Below are positions 32,482 to 42,725 of a stretch of DNA of 64,000 nucleotides, in pieces (the first letter of the stretch is position 1; each line of letters begins with the position of its first letter). A model generated the notes under the pieces. The model was not told the DNA's origin. It did no database searches and worked only from the letters and a program-made list of their open reading frames with translations. This stretch comes from a virus: the IMG/VR virus record IMGVR_UViG_3300020421_000005, positions 48,725 through 112,724 of that record. The stretch is one strand, 5' to 3'. The position numbers were made by a program, and so were the translations under genes.

Positions 32482-33175
32482 ATTAAGTGAAAAGTTAGAA
32501 GTTGTTGCTATCAATGAGATAGGACCTGAGAATAGGTCTGCTATGTTGATAGATAATTTTTACCAGAATCCTGATGAGATAAGGAATCTGGCACTTAGAT
32601 TACCAAAGAGAGAAGATATACCATTAGTTAATCATCACTCAGGAACTAGATCAGTTCTTGAAACTGAGGAGTTACGGAAGAACACTGAAAGATTATTCAA
32701 AGAATTACTCTATGATGACCAATTCTGGGGTAGACCAACAGATAGAAGTTTTGTAGAGAAGAACATGGATTTCATGCCATTCCTAGTGGATTGGATTGAC
32801 CAAGATACTGTTGCTAAACAACCATTACAGTTACTACCACATCAAGTTTACTATGCAGAAAACCCAAGTCCATTTCAATTTACCATAGAAATTTTTCTCA
32901 ATAAAAATATGCCCAACTGCGGTGGCACTGATGTTTGGTCATTTGCTGGAAAGACTTCTGTTCAAGAGGACATGAAGAATATGTATGCAGATGCTGATGC
33001 TTTCTCACTTAGAAAAGATGTTTATGAATCAGTTCTTGCATGGAAACAATGTATGATGTTTGGTATGGAATACAATAGAGCGATTATTATTCCCGCTGAT
33101 ATGTTGCAAGCACCATTTGTTACGGCAGGCATGTATGAAGAGGAAATGAGGTTGAGTCAAAGACTGTTCTTATAG
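32474..33175 (+). CDS. DUF6445-like protein, dioxygenase fold but triad not clear (233 aa)
   Basis: Starts with MLIDNFYQNPDEIRNLALRLP (about 24-44), the opening of the DUF6445 family, which is related to 2OG dioxygenases. The expected HxD is not evident in HQVYYAENPSPFQFTIEIFLN, so it may be catalytically dead or use other ligands. It precedes the large fibre gene. Confidence 0.68.
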   Translation: MFELSEKLEVVAINEIGPENRSAMLIDNFYQNPDEIRNLALRLPKREDIPLVNHHSGTRSVLETEELRKNTERLFKELLYDDQFWGRPTDRSFVEKNMDFMPFLVDWIDQDTVAKQPLQLLPHQVYYAENPSPFQFTIEIFLNKNMPNCGGTDVWSFAGKTSVQEDMKNMYADADAFSLRKDVYESVLAWKQCMMFGMEYNRAIIIPADMLQAPFVTAGMYEEEMRLSQRLFL

Positions 33176-33193
33176 ATAGTCATTTGATCCTGT

Positions 33194-33200
33194 CTAAATA
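33194..33200 (+). promoter_or_regulatory. Late promoter box for the tail fibre
   Basis: CTAAATA, 33 bases before the ATG at 33233. Confidence 0.5.
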
Positions 33201-33232
33201 GGTTAGAAGAAATTTTATAGGTTGTTGGTGCA

Positions 33233-36200
33233 ATGCCTCTATCAAGATTAGAAAACTTTCTAAAGAACGCTGAGGGTAATATACTCTATGTAAACCCTAG
33301 TGACTTTGACGCGACTGATAGTATTGAAAACAGAGGTAACTCTCAGACAAGACCCTTCAAAACTATACAGAGGGCGCTGATTGAGGCTGCAAGATTTTCA
33401 TATCAAGTTGGTAAGAATAACGATAAGATAGACAGAACAACTATCTTAGCATATCCTGGCGTACACTATATTGACAACAGGCCTGGATTTACTGTTACAA
33501 ATAGTGGTGGTAACGCAGAATTTAAGTGCAGAAAGAACGCTGGATATCAAGTAACTTCTCTAGAACAGTTTACAACAGAAAGTAATTTTGATGTTCTAGA
33601 TCCTAATAACGAACTATACAAGTATAATAGTACCGAAGGTGGTGCTATCATGCCTCGTGGTACATCTATCATTGGTTTAGATCTTCGTAAAACCAAACTA
33701 AGACCACTTTATGTTCCTGATCCTCAGAATGATGCCATGGAATATGGTGGTGTTCTTAGAGTTACAGGTACTTGTTATTTCACTGCCTTCACCATTTTTG
33801 ATGCAGACATCACCAAGCTTGCATACTATGATTATGATAGTAATAGAAAAACCCCTTCATACTCACACCATAAGTTAGCAACATTTACTTATGCTGATGG
33901 TGTAAACAACGTCTTGATTGATGGCACAGACAGTGGATTGACAGACCTTGATATGTTCTACTTCAAGGTTGCAAAGGCATATGGAGACTCATCTGGTAGA
34001 CCAGTTGGAGACTATCCTACATTTGATGACTTTGAACCTAGTGTTGATGAGTTTAGAATCGTTGGTGACTTACAAACTGATCCAGTTGGTGTTACATCTA
34101 TCAGGGCTGGTGATGGTAACACACCAACGGCAACTCTGACTATCAATACTAACAAGTCACATGGATTATTCAAAGATACTCCTGTCTTGATTACTGGTAT
34201 TACAACTGCAATCAACTCCTACAATGGTTCATTCCTTGTAGATGAAGTTACAAGTAATACTCAGTTCACAGTTCAAACCCCAAATGTTCCTGCTAACGCA
34301 TTACCAACACCACAAGAAATTCAGAACTCTAGTGTTGTAGTTGAGTCTGATACTGTTGGATCTGCTTCTCCATATATCTTTAACGTATCACTCCGTTCCG
34401 TATTTGGTATGAACGGATTGGATTGTGATGGAGACAAGGCAACTGGTTTCAAATCTATGGTTTGTGCTCAGTTCACTGGTATTTCAATTCAGAAAGACGA
34501 CAACGCTTTCATCTTATATAATCCTACAACTGCAATCTTTAATGATACTACTACAGTATCAGAGTCAGATAAACCACTACACTCTAACTCAAGGGCAATA
34601 TACAAACCGAATTATGAAACCTCACACATGAGGACTAGGAATAATTCTGTTATCCAGTTGGTGTCAGTGTTCGCTATTGCATATGCTAGACACTTCCACG
34701 CAGAACGAGGCGGTGACGCATCAATTACCAACTCTAACTCTAACTTTGGACAGACTGCTCTTGAGTCTACAGGTTTCCGTCCAGTATCATTCGACAGAGA
34801 TGATGTAGGTTACATTACTCACGTTATTCCACCAAGAGAAATTGTAAGAGAGGACTCTACTGTATCTTGGTTGACTATTGACACTAGAAAAACTATTGGT
34901 GTTGGTGTAACTGATAGATTCTATCTGTTTAGTTACAACAACGAAGAGATAGTTCCTCCAGCAGAGATTGATTCATTCAAAGTTGGTGCAAGAGTTGATG
35001 ACAAATTATTCTTGAGTTTGGTTAATACTTTATCTGGACAGGCAGTACAGGAGACATATGAATCTCCTATCTTCATGCAAGTTCCTAGTGGTATTGGAAC
35101 TTCTGGATTCAAAGAGTATGAAGTTATTAGAAACTCTGGTGTCAACGCCATTATTTCTAACGTATTACAGTTCAAGACCAATCATCAACTTGTAAATGGT
35201 GAGAAGGTCAGAGTATTCAGTAATACTGGTGAAACTCCAAGTGGTATCATCAACGATAAGATTTACTTTGCAATCTCTGGTGGTACACTTGCTGCGGACA
35301 GAATCCAATTAGCATCTACATTCAACGATGCTATTGCTAGACGACCTATCACTGGTATCTCAAATGGTGGTGGTAAGTTAAGAATAAGATCTACTGTATC
35401 AGATAAGAATCCTGGCGATCCAGGCCACCCAATGCAGTATGATGAAACCACTTATACTATTAATAGTATTCCTAACACAGTTGGTGGTTGGTATCTAACT
35501 GGTTCTTCAAGCACTGCTGACAATACTATCTTCTCTGCTATCAATACTATTGGTGTTGGTGTGATTGGAGAGGAAACAGGAACTACATTCCTCAAGAGAA
35601 GAGTTGACAATAGATCTCTACTCGACAGACTGTATAGAATTAGATATGTCATTCCAAAAGAACATATCAATGCTCGTGCTCCGAAGCCTGGTTTCATTCT
35701 ACAAGAGTCTAAGACAGTTGGTGTAAGTAGTGCATCATTCTTGAGTGCAGACTTGAGTAACCCAACTCAACTTAAGAACGTCAAGATTATCAAGACGGCA
35801 TCTTACAGTGCTCAAACCATTTCATATACAACTGAAGAACCACATAGATTACAGAAAGGCGATATTGTTACTATCAGGAATATTGATAGTGTCAACAATA
35901 GTCTAGGAACATTTAGATTAGGATATAATGGTGAGTTTGGTGTTGATAATGTTATTTCAACTAAGAAGTTCACTGTCACTGGTATCAATACAGATCCAGG
36001 CCTATTCCTTAATCAGGTAAACCAGAGAACTACTCAACAACAGATCGAAGCATTACCCACAGTTCAGAGATCAAAGGCACTCGATAGTTTCACAGTTTAC
36101 AGAGTACAAGAGAACAAACCTCATGTGCCTGGCACATCTGGACAAGATGGTGTGTACAACATCACTATGGTTTGTGCATCTATCCCACTTGATAAGGATC

Positions 36201-39200
36201 TTGGATTTGGTGTATCTACTAAGTCTTTCCAGCAAGACGTAAGAAATCTATATCCACAACAAGACAGAGATAACTACGATTCTGATCCAGAACCCACTAT
36301 CACTCATTCTAGTGCGGCAGTTATCGGTGAAGTTATCACTAACGATAAGAAGAAATCTATCACCAAAGAGTCTCTTGGATACTTCATGCAGGGACAACAG
36401 GTAGGTTTTGCTGCTACTGGTGCAGTAATTACTGGTACAGGTAACACAACTGTTACTCTATTCACTGATGTTGAACATAACTTTAACTCTGTGAAGGGTC
36501 TAAGTATTGTCAATCCTGGCGCTGGATACAACAATGGATCAGGTATTGCAACTGTAATCTATGCTGCAGACCTTGAGAACTCTGCTTTGCTCGGTAGAAA
36601 TGCTTCTGCTAAGATCACAGTCTCTGCTGCTGGTACAATTACTGGTGTATCACTATTAGATGGTGGTTGTGGTTATGGTATCGGTAATACCATGACTGTA
36701 TCTTCATTCCCTGCTGGTGCTCCTAGTGTCGCTGGTGTGGTATCAGTTACCTCTATCTTTACAAACATAGGAGATGGATTGAATCTCTCTGGTTTTGAAG
36801 ATCCTAAGTTGAATGGTACATTCAAAATTGTTGATGTTCCTTCATCCAAGTCTATTTCTGTTGAGATTGGAACTTCAAGAAATCTTGATCCATACTTTAC
36901 AGGTAGAGATGATAGGAGACAACCAACTTATCACTTAGCAAACATTGGTGTTGGTGTTACTTACATTGATGTTTCGAGAGAGACAGGACTTACAACAGTC
37001 AGAACAGATAACAACCACGCACTTGTTCCAGGCAACGGATTCGTAATTCAAGGAACAGGAAACCCACTGTTTGATGACAGAAAGTTAGTTGTTGATGGTG
37101 TAGAGGATGGTTTACCACTTAGAAGTATTACTTTCAACGTTGGTATTATCACATCTGGTATTGATACATCATACTCAATAAATGACAACAGACTGTTTGG
37201 TACTGGTATATCTGCAAACGGTAAGTCATTGAGTGCTGGTGAGAACAATCTTGCTGGTAGATCTTCCTATTTCTATACAGGTATTTCTACTACAATCAAT
37301 GCTCCGCTAACATCCACTGATACTACCATTACATTGTCATCTACTGAAGGATTCAGAAGAGGAGACTACTGTATAATTAACGGTGAAGTTGTAAGATTCA
37401 CCTCTGACAACATTAACAATATCCTTAGAGGTCAGTTTGGTACACTGGCATCGCCTGCCATAACAGGAACTACGATCAAGAAGATCAAGGTTCTTGCCAT
37501 GGAACTTCGTAGGCCTTCGATCCTTCGTGCATCTGGTCATACGTTTGAGTATCTTGGTTATGGATCAGGAAACTACTCTACATCATTACCACAGAAACAG
37601 GACAGAGTTCTTTCAGATCAAGAGACATTATCTGCTCAGAAGAAAGAACTAGACGGTGGTACAGTTGTTTATACTGGTATGAACGACTCTGGAGACTTCT
37701 TCACAGGATATAAGAAACTATCATCTATTACAGGTGAAGAGGAAGTTCTTGAAGCGCCAGTGTTCACCTATGTTGGTGACGATGCTGAGGCAGAGACAAT
37801 CAAGAGAGCATCAGGTGTATTTGATGAAGTATTGATTAGAGAATCACTCACAGTTGAGGGTGGAGACAACAACAATAGAACATCACAGTTCTATGGTCCT
37901 GTCAACATGACAGAGAAACTCACTAACACATCTGCTGATGGTATCGAGACTGTAAACTTATCTCTTAGAGGAGATGCCCCACAGGGTAAAGTGTTCACAG
38001 TTGGTATCTCTACACCATTAACTGCTGCAAGATCAGGTGATATTTCATTCGTTGGTGTTCCTAACGCTGGTGGATACTTAGGTCACATCTTTGCAGAGGG
38101 TGAATGGAGAAGATTTGGTGCAGTATCACAGGAGAGAGACAGATCATTCTACAAGTTTGATCAGATTGGTATTGGACAGTCTGGAGTTGGTATATTTAAC
38201 TTCAAGGATTCACTTGAGGTCAATGGTGTTGCCAAGATCAAAGACTTGTTTGTATCAGGTATCGTTACCTTCGCTGCCAACCAGTCATTTGCTGGTGTGT
38301 CTTATGACACATTGGTCATCAAGAAGAACGCAAACTTCTGGGGATACAATACCACAGGTGGTATTTCCTATGATGGAATCCCTTGGGAGCAACATGGTTT
38401 CTACACACAGGTACATGAGGCGGGTACATCTAGACTTTACAATGCAGAATTTGTTGGTACTTATGTAACCTTCAAGCCTGCATCTGCAATTCATATTGAA
38501 GGACCTTATAAGTCCACATTCTCAGGTGTAAGTACAATCACAGGCACACTGGAGGTTGGTAACTTAGAGTGTGATGGTGGTACGTTTAATGGTACGTTTG
38601 TTAATGCCATTAACTCTGGTATTGATACACTTTCAGTTAAGAAAGATTTGTATGCAACTGCTGGTATTATCACTGATCTGCACGTCACAGTTGGTGTAGT
38701 TACTAACGGATTGTATGCTGATATTGGTATTACAACTCTATCTCATGTAGGCACACAATATGTCAATGAGAACAGAGTATTCACAGGTATCACTACTAAC
38801 TTACAAGTAACAAACAGTGCGACTATTGCTAACGAGACAGTCACTAACGCCACAATTACTAACTTAATAGTTCCTAATACTGGTTCTGCTGACATTGAAG
38901 TTGCAAACATAGATCAACTTACATCCACAGACATCACATTTACTGATGACTTAATCGGACCTGACGCATACTTCTCGAATGATGTTGATTCTGATGGTTT
39001 ACTTACAAGATACATTGGTAGTAAATATGGTCCCAACCCTGGCGTAGAGTCAGAACAGTTGACCATCTTTGCTAACGCTGGTCTTTACACTTGTATCACT
39101 GGTTTCGCTATGACAATGGCGAGAATCAATATGAGTCCAGGCGGTGACGGACTTGCTGCTCCTAAGATCACCGCTGATGTTGGTATTATTACTGCCCTAA

Positions 39201-40243
39201 GTGCTGGTGGTAATGCAAACATGAGTATTGATGCAGGTCCTGCTGGACAGATCAAGTCATTCCAGTTTGAGTCAATCGCAACAAACGTACCTCCTATCAA
39301 GACATCATCTAGTGTCAAGTGTGTAAACTTGAACGCTGACTTACTTGATGGTCTTACAATGATAGACAGCAACTGGACATCAGGTGCATCTATTATGGGT
39401 AGAGACTCTAATGGTAGTACGAAAGTCAAGGACATCACTGCAACTGGTATATTCCAAGGCGGATCAGGTGCTTTCCCTAACGGACTAACTGCTGGTGGGT
39501 CTAATATTACTGGTTCTTCTACCATTAATAACCTAACTGTTACTGGATCATTCACTGCTTCTGGTGGATTCTCAGGTAACGCTGATACTGCAACATTGGC
39601 ATCCAACATTGCTATCGGTTCAAATAGAGTTCCTTACAATAATGCAAACAACAGCACCACATCTAGTTCTAACTTCACATTTAACGGAACTACACTGTCG
39701 GTTGCTGCTATCAACTGTAGTAGCATCACTGGTAATATCACTGGTAACGCTGGTTCCGCATCACAAGTTAATGTTTCTGGTGCATCTGGATCGTTGAGAG
39801 TTATGCTTGGTGGTTCAAGTGGTAATCAATCAATACGATCAGATGGTGGTTTGACCTTCAATGCAAATAGTAATAATCTATCTGTTAGTGGAGACATCAC
39901 TGCCTTCGCATCTGACATGAGATTGAAAACTAACATTGAGAAGATTCAAGGTGCAGTCGCCAAGGTTTGTAAGTTAAGTGGATTCACATACGAATTTAAC
40001 GAGGAAGGTAGGTCATTACGCTTACCAGAAGGCAAACAGTTGGGTGTATCTGCACAACAGGTACAAGAAATCTTCCCAGAGGCAGTTGCAGTCAGACCTA
40101 TTGACGAATACTTAACTGTTAAATATGAGAAGTTAGTTCCTGTACTTATCGAGGCAATCAAAGAACTCAAGACTGAACTTGATGATGTGAAAAAAGAATT
40201 AAACAATCATTGTGGTTGTGAAGGGTGCCATGGAAAAGCCTGA
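33233..40243 (+). CDS. Giant tail fibre with intramolecular chaperone (2336 aa)
   Basis: The N-terminus (LYVNPSDFDATDSIENRGNSQTRPFKTIQRALIEAA) resembles the start of right-handed beta-helix proteins. The long body is Thr/Ser/Gly/Ile-rich beta repeats. The C-terminus is an endosialidase-type S74 chaperone: ASDMRLKTNIEKIQGA with the catalytic Ser-Lys pair, then YEFNEEG, GVSAQQVQEIFPEAV and a coiled coil. These domains assist trimer folding and usually cut themselves off. It is the largest protein in the window and a likely host-contact fibre. Confidence 0.88.
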   Translation: MPLSRLENFLKNAEGNILYVNPSDFDATDSIENRGNSQTRPFKTIQRALIEAARFSYQVGKNNDKIDRTTILAYPGVHYIDNRPGFTVTNSGGNAEFKCRKNAGYQVTSLEQFTTESNFDVLDPNNELYKYNSTEGGAIMPRGTSIIGLDLRKTKLRPLYVPDPQNDAMEYGGVLRVTGTCYFTAFTIFDADITKLAYYDYDSNRKTPSYSHHKLATFTYADGVNNVLIDGTDSGLTDLDMFYFKVAKAYGDSSGRPVGDYPTFDDFEPSVDEFRIVGDLQTDPVGVTSIRAGDGNTPTATLTINTNKSHGLFKDTPVLITGITTAINSYNGSFLVDEVTSNTQFTVQTPNVPANALPTPQEIQNSSVVVESDTVGSASPYIFNVSLRSVFGMNGLDCDGDKATGFKSMVCAQFTGISIQKDDNAFILYNPTTAIFNDTTTVSESDKPLHSNSRAIYKPNYETSHMRTRNNSVIQLVSVFAIAYARHFHAERGGDASITNSNSNFGQTALESTGFRPVSFDRDDVGYITHVIPPREIVREDSTVSWLTIDTRKTIGVGVTDRFYLFSYNNEEIVPPAEIDSFKVGARVDDKLFLSLVNTLSGQAVQETYESPIFMQVPSGIGTSGFKEYEVIRNSGVNAIISNVLQFKTNHQLVNGEKVRVFSNTGETPSGIINDKIYFAISGGTLAADRIQLASTFNDAIARRPITGISNGGGKLRIRSTVSDKNPGDPGHPMQYDETTYTINSIPNTVGGWYLTGSSSTADNTIFSAINTIGVGVIGEETGTTFLKRRVDNRSLLDRLYRIRYVIPKEHINARAPKPGFILQESKTVGVSSASFLSADLSNPTQLKNVKIIKTASYSAQTISYTTEEPHRLQKGDIVTIRNIDSVNNSLGTFRLGYNGEFGVDNVISTKKFTVTGINTDPGLFLNQVNQRTTQQQIEALPTVQRSKALDSFTVYRVQENKPHVPGTSGQDGVYNITMVCASIPLDKDLGFGVSTKSFQQDVRNLYPQQDRDNYDSDPEPTITHSSAAVIGEVITNDKKKSITKESLGYFMQGQQVGFAATGAVITGTGNTTVTLFTDVEHNFNSVKGLSIVNPGAGYNNGSGIATVIYAADLENSALLGRNASAKITVSAAGTITGVSLLDGGCGYGIGNTMTVSSFPAGAPSVAGVVSVTSIFTNIGDGLNLSGFEDPKLNGTFKIVDVPSSKSISVEIGTSRNLDPYFTGRDDRRQPTYHLANIGVGVTYIDVSRETGLTTVRTDNNHALVPGNGFVIQGTGNPLFDDRKLVVDGVEDGLPLRSITFNVGIITSGIDTSYSINDNRLFGTGISANGKSLSAGENNLAGRSSYFYTGISTTINAPLTSTDTTITLSSTEGFRRGDYCIINGEVVRFTSDNINNILRGQFGTLASPAITGTTIKKIKVLAMELRRPSILRASGHTFEYLGYGSGNYSTSLPQKQDRVLSDQETLSAQKKELDGGTVVYTGMNDSGDFFTGYKKLSSITGEEEVLEAPVFTYVGDDAEAETIKRASGVFDEVLIRESLTVEGGDNNNRTSQFYGPVNMTEKLTNTSADGIETVNLSLRGDAPQGKVFTVGISTPLTAARSGDISFVGVPNAGGYLGHIFAEGEWRRFGAVSQERDRSFYKFDQIGIGQSGVGIFNFKDSLEVNGVAKIKDLFVSGIVTFAANQSFAGVSYDTLVIKKNANFWGYNTTGGISYDGIPWEQHGFYTQVHEAGTSRLYNAEFVGTYVTFKPASAIHIEGPYKSTFSGVSTITGTLEVGNLECDGGTFNGTFVNAINSGIDTLSVKKDLYATAGIITDLHVTVGVVTNGLYADIGITTLSHVGTQYVNENRVFTGITTNLQVTNSATIANETVTNATITNLIVPNTGSADIEVANIDQLTSTDITFTDDLIGPDAYFSNDVDSDGLLTRYIGSKYGPNPGVESEQLTIFANAGLYTCITGFAMTMARINMSPGGDGLAAPKITADVGIITALSAGGNANMSIDAGPAGQIKSFQFESIATNVPPIKTSSSVKCVNLNADLLDGLTMIDSNWTSGASIMGRDSNGSTKVKDITATGIFQGGSGAFPNGLTAGGSNITGSSTINNLTVTGSFTASGGFSGNADTATLASNIAIGSNRVPYNNANNSTTSSSNFTFNGTTLSVAAINCSSITGNITGNAGSASQVNVSGASGSLRVMLGGSSGNQSIRSDGGLTFNANSNNLSVSGDITAFASDMRLKTNIEKIQGAVAKVCKLSGFTYEFNEEGRSLRLPEGKQLGVSAQQVQEIFPEAVAVRPIDEYLTVKYEKLVPVLIEAIKELKTELDDVKKELNNHCGCEGCHGKA

Positions 40244-40445
40244 AGAGTGGCATCCGCATGAGTTCTTTGATGGGGATTGGCACTGTCAAGCGGTGATGGG
40301 GATTGAAGAGGTGAGAATACTTCATCATACCGTCACCGAATATCTTGAAATGAAGGAGGATATACCGCCAGTCAATGAGTCATACCTAAAACACATACAA
40401 ACTAAAATGTTCGGTATGATTTGTCAATACAACCTAGAGTTATAA
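40230..40445 (+). CDS. Small acidic protein, unknown (71 aa)
   Basis: Starts MEKPEEWHPHEFFDGDWHCQAVMG. The ATG at 40230 overlaps the fibre end by 14 bases. Small size and position downstream of a fibre suggest an assembly helper, but nothing in the sequence proves it. Confidence 0.68.
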   Translation: MEKPEEWHPHEFFDGDWHCQAVMGIEEVRILHHTVTEYLEMKEDIPPVNESYLKHIQTKMFGMICQYNLEL

Positions 40446-40448
40446 ACC

Positions 40449-41216
40449 ATGAATTTGAATATTGTTGATGATAAGACTCATAGAGTCAATGATGAATTAA
40501 AATATGAAGTATCCAGAGTAGAATCACATCCAGTAATCATAATTGATGATGTGCTGGAGAATCCCCATGACTTCATTAGTGAGGTGGTGGAGAAATTGCC
40601 TGTGCAATATAATCATCTGGAGAGTAGAGGAGAACCAGAAGAGGTATTCCCAGGCTATCAGTCTAGGTTATTCATTGAACTGCCAGAGTTGACTAAACTT
40701 ATCGGTCACATGATTCAGAAGTGTACAGACTTCAAGAATATTGATCCTGATGAAGTTAAAGTAAACTATCAGGTCAATGCAATGTTTAGTGACAGAGAAG
40801 TGCCTAGGGTATCGGTGCAACCACACGTTGACCCAGCAGTATATGCAACAGTATTATATTTGAATGATGGAAAAGGTGGAACCTCATTTTTTAGACATAA
40901 GGCAACTGGTCTAACTAATACCGAAAACATACATAAACCATTTAAGAGAACGGAAGAGTATTGGAATTTGAAAGAGTGGGTGTATGATTTTTCTGAGAAG
41001 GCAACTGACATGATAGATAATGATACAATGCTTATTGAAGATGTGTGGGAAGAAGAATATCATGTTCCCATGAAGTTTAATAGGTTAATCATCTATCCTT
41101 CATTCATGTGGCACAGTGCAGTGATGAAGAAGGGGTGGTATAAGGACACGCCTAGAGTGGCGATGTCGGGATTTGTATTTGCAAACTCTTTAAACGTGGA
41201 CGTTAATGCTGAATGA
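40449..41216 (+). CDS. 2-oxoglutarate/Fe(II) dioxygenase-type protein (DUF6445-like)
   Basis: A 255-residue protein: VIIIDDVLENPHDFISEVV start, His126-x-Asp128 (QPHVDPAVYATVLYLND), and a distal His in YPSFMWHSAVMKKG with a downstream Arg (TPRVAMSGFVF). Related to the 32474 protein but with the triad intact. It overlaps the next dioxygenase by 11 bases. Confidence 0.8.
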   Translation: MNLNIVDDKTHRVNDELKYEVSRVESHPVIIIDDVLENPHDFISEVVEKLPVQYNHLESRGEPEEVFPGYQSRLFIELPELTKLIGHMIQKCTDFKNIDPDEVKVNYQVNAMFSDREVPRVSVQPHVDPAVYATVLYLNDGKGGTSFFRHKATGLTNTENIHKPFKRTEEYWNLKEWVYDFSEKATDMIDNDTMLIEDVWEEEYHVPMKFNRLIIYPSFMWHSAVMKKGWYKDTPRVAMSGFVFANSLNVDVNAE

Positions 41217-41787
41217 AACAAAAGGACTACTTCACTATCTCTTTCATCATGGGAATGTTCTTTCTACATTCGATCATAGAAGATTGCTCGAACTCGTTAA
41301 GGGACTAGATTGGCCTGAACCAGATTGCCCTCCGCCTGGTAATTATTACAACATAGAAGGTTGGAGATCCTCACTAGAAATAGAACCTCATCATGGAGAG
41401 ATATATCGACTCATTCACAGGGCACACATTAGATTGATGCCTGCAATATATAATGATTACAAAGACACATTACCAACAGACCCAATATACGATAAATACT
41501 CAGGATACTGGTTATGTAAGTATCCAGAAGGCGGTTATCTATCTCCCCACGCAGACGTTGATGCTGATGCTGGTTCAATAACCACATCATATACTGTTAA
41601 TGATGATTATGAGGGTGGCGATATTTGTTTTTGGGGTAAACATGATATTGTCTCTAAAGGTAACTCTGCTCATGTATATCCAAGTAATCACTTGTTTAAA
41701 CATGAGGTGAAACCTGTGACAAAAGGTGAAAGATATTCTGTTATCACTTGGTTCAGTTACGAAAAAGGAAAAGAATGGTTAACCTAG
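41206..41787 (+). CDS. 2-oxoglutarate/Fe(II) dioxygenase (prolyl 4-hydroxylase-like)
   Basis: A 193-residue enzyme with His115-x-Asp117 (YLSPHADVDADAG), His166 (LFKHEVKPV) and Arg176. Paralogue of the 31371 gene. It overlaps the next gene by 13 bases. Confidence 0.86.
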   Translation: MLNETKGLLHYLFHHGNVLSTFDHRRLLELVKGLDWPEPDCPPPGNYYNIEGWRSSLEIEPHHGEIYRLIHRAHIRLMPAIYNDYKDTLPTDPIYDKYSGYWLCKYPEGGYLSPHADVDADAGSITTSYTVNDDYEGGDICFWGKHDIVSKGNSAHVYPSNHLFKHEVKPVTKGERYSVITWFSYEKGKEWLT

Positions 41788-42725
41788 ATCACTTAACTTC
41801 AATATCTACATACCCGAACCTGTTTAACAGTACGGACGTTGATGCCATAAGAGAACTGTCAGAGATATATCCTGACGTAGTTTCTAGTGCCCATGATTCT
41901 ATTGGACTTATTAAATCTGATAAGGATACGCCCAAGTATGGATTTAAACTTAGTATTCCTACAGGAATTGAAGATTACGAATACTTCAATGGAAACTTAG
42001 GTAAGAATGTTTTGTTCAAACATCTGAACAAATACAAGTTCTTATACTTTAATAACAATGTGATGACAAATGAGATATTATCATTTGAATCGCCTCCTTT
42101 AATCGACCCTAGTATTGATGCCTTATGTCAACTTGCAACTGAGGTTACAGGTAATACTGACACATCATCTTTAAGAGAAGTATTGAAGATGTTAGAACCT
42201 GATGAGTTTGGGGATTATGAAATCTCTACGGCAGATATAAGTGTTATAAACAAGTCTATTAGGATAGGATTGCACAAAACGTCCTCCACTATATCTGAGG
42301 AAGTATTGAAATACTATGGCACTAGATCAAACACCAAGACATATCAGAATATTGAAGGTGTAAGTTCTTTAGTAGATAACTTGATAGTAGATTCGGATAA
42401 CAATTTAGTAGAGATTGTTATTGAATTTAATTCAACTGGATTGGTAAAAGAAATTGGATATGCTTTGTCTACAAGATTTTCATATGATGCTCCAGAGGGA
42501 TCAACACCTCAAGATAATTTTGGAGTCTACTTGGATAGACATGAATCACATAAAACATCTGTATCTAACATTTCCTCTAGTGTAAAGAATTGGTATTGGA
42601 TGTCAGAAGAATGGGAGAAAGAAATAGTTTTATGGGAACAACAACCCAAAGCAGTACATGGTGCCACCATTATCACTGCTGGACATGATGGCACTAAGTT
42701 AGAATTAGTTTACGGTTTAGATTAG
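41775..42725 (+). CDS. Hypothetical protein (316 aa), tail-associated by context
   Basis: Starts MVNLDHLTSISTYPNLFNSTDVDAIREL from ATG 41775; the frame is open to 41748 but that region lies in the preceding gene. Mixed alpha/beta, no motif recognised. Its stop overlaps the stop of the convergent glycine-rich adhesin by 3 bases. Probably a fibre-related or chaperone protein by context only. Confidence 0.68.
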   Translation: MVNLDHLTSISTYPNLFNSTDVDAIRELSEIYPDVVSSAHDSIGLIKSDKDTPKYGFKLSIPTGIEDYEYFNGNLGKNVLFKHLNKYKFLYFNNNVMTNEILSFESPPLIDPSIDALCQLATEVTGNTDTSSLREVLKMLEPDEFGDYEISTADISVINKSIRIGLHKTSSTISEEVLKYYGTRSNTKTYQNIEGVSSLVDNLIVDSDNNLVEIVIEFNSTGLVKEIGYALSTRFSYDAPEGSTPQDNFGVYLDRHESHKTSVSNISSSVKNWYWMSEEWEKEIVLWEQQPKAVHGATIITAGHDGTKLELVYGLD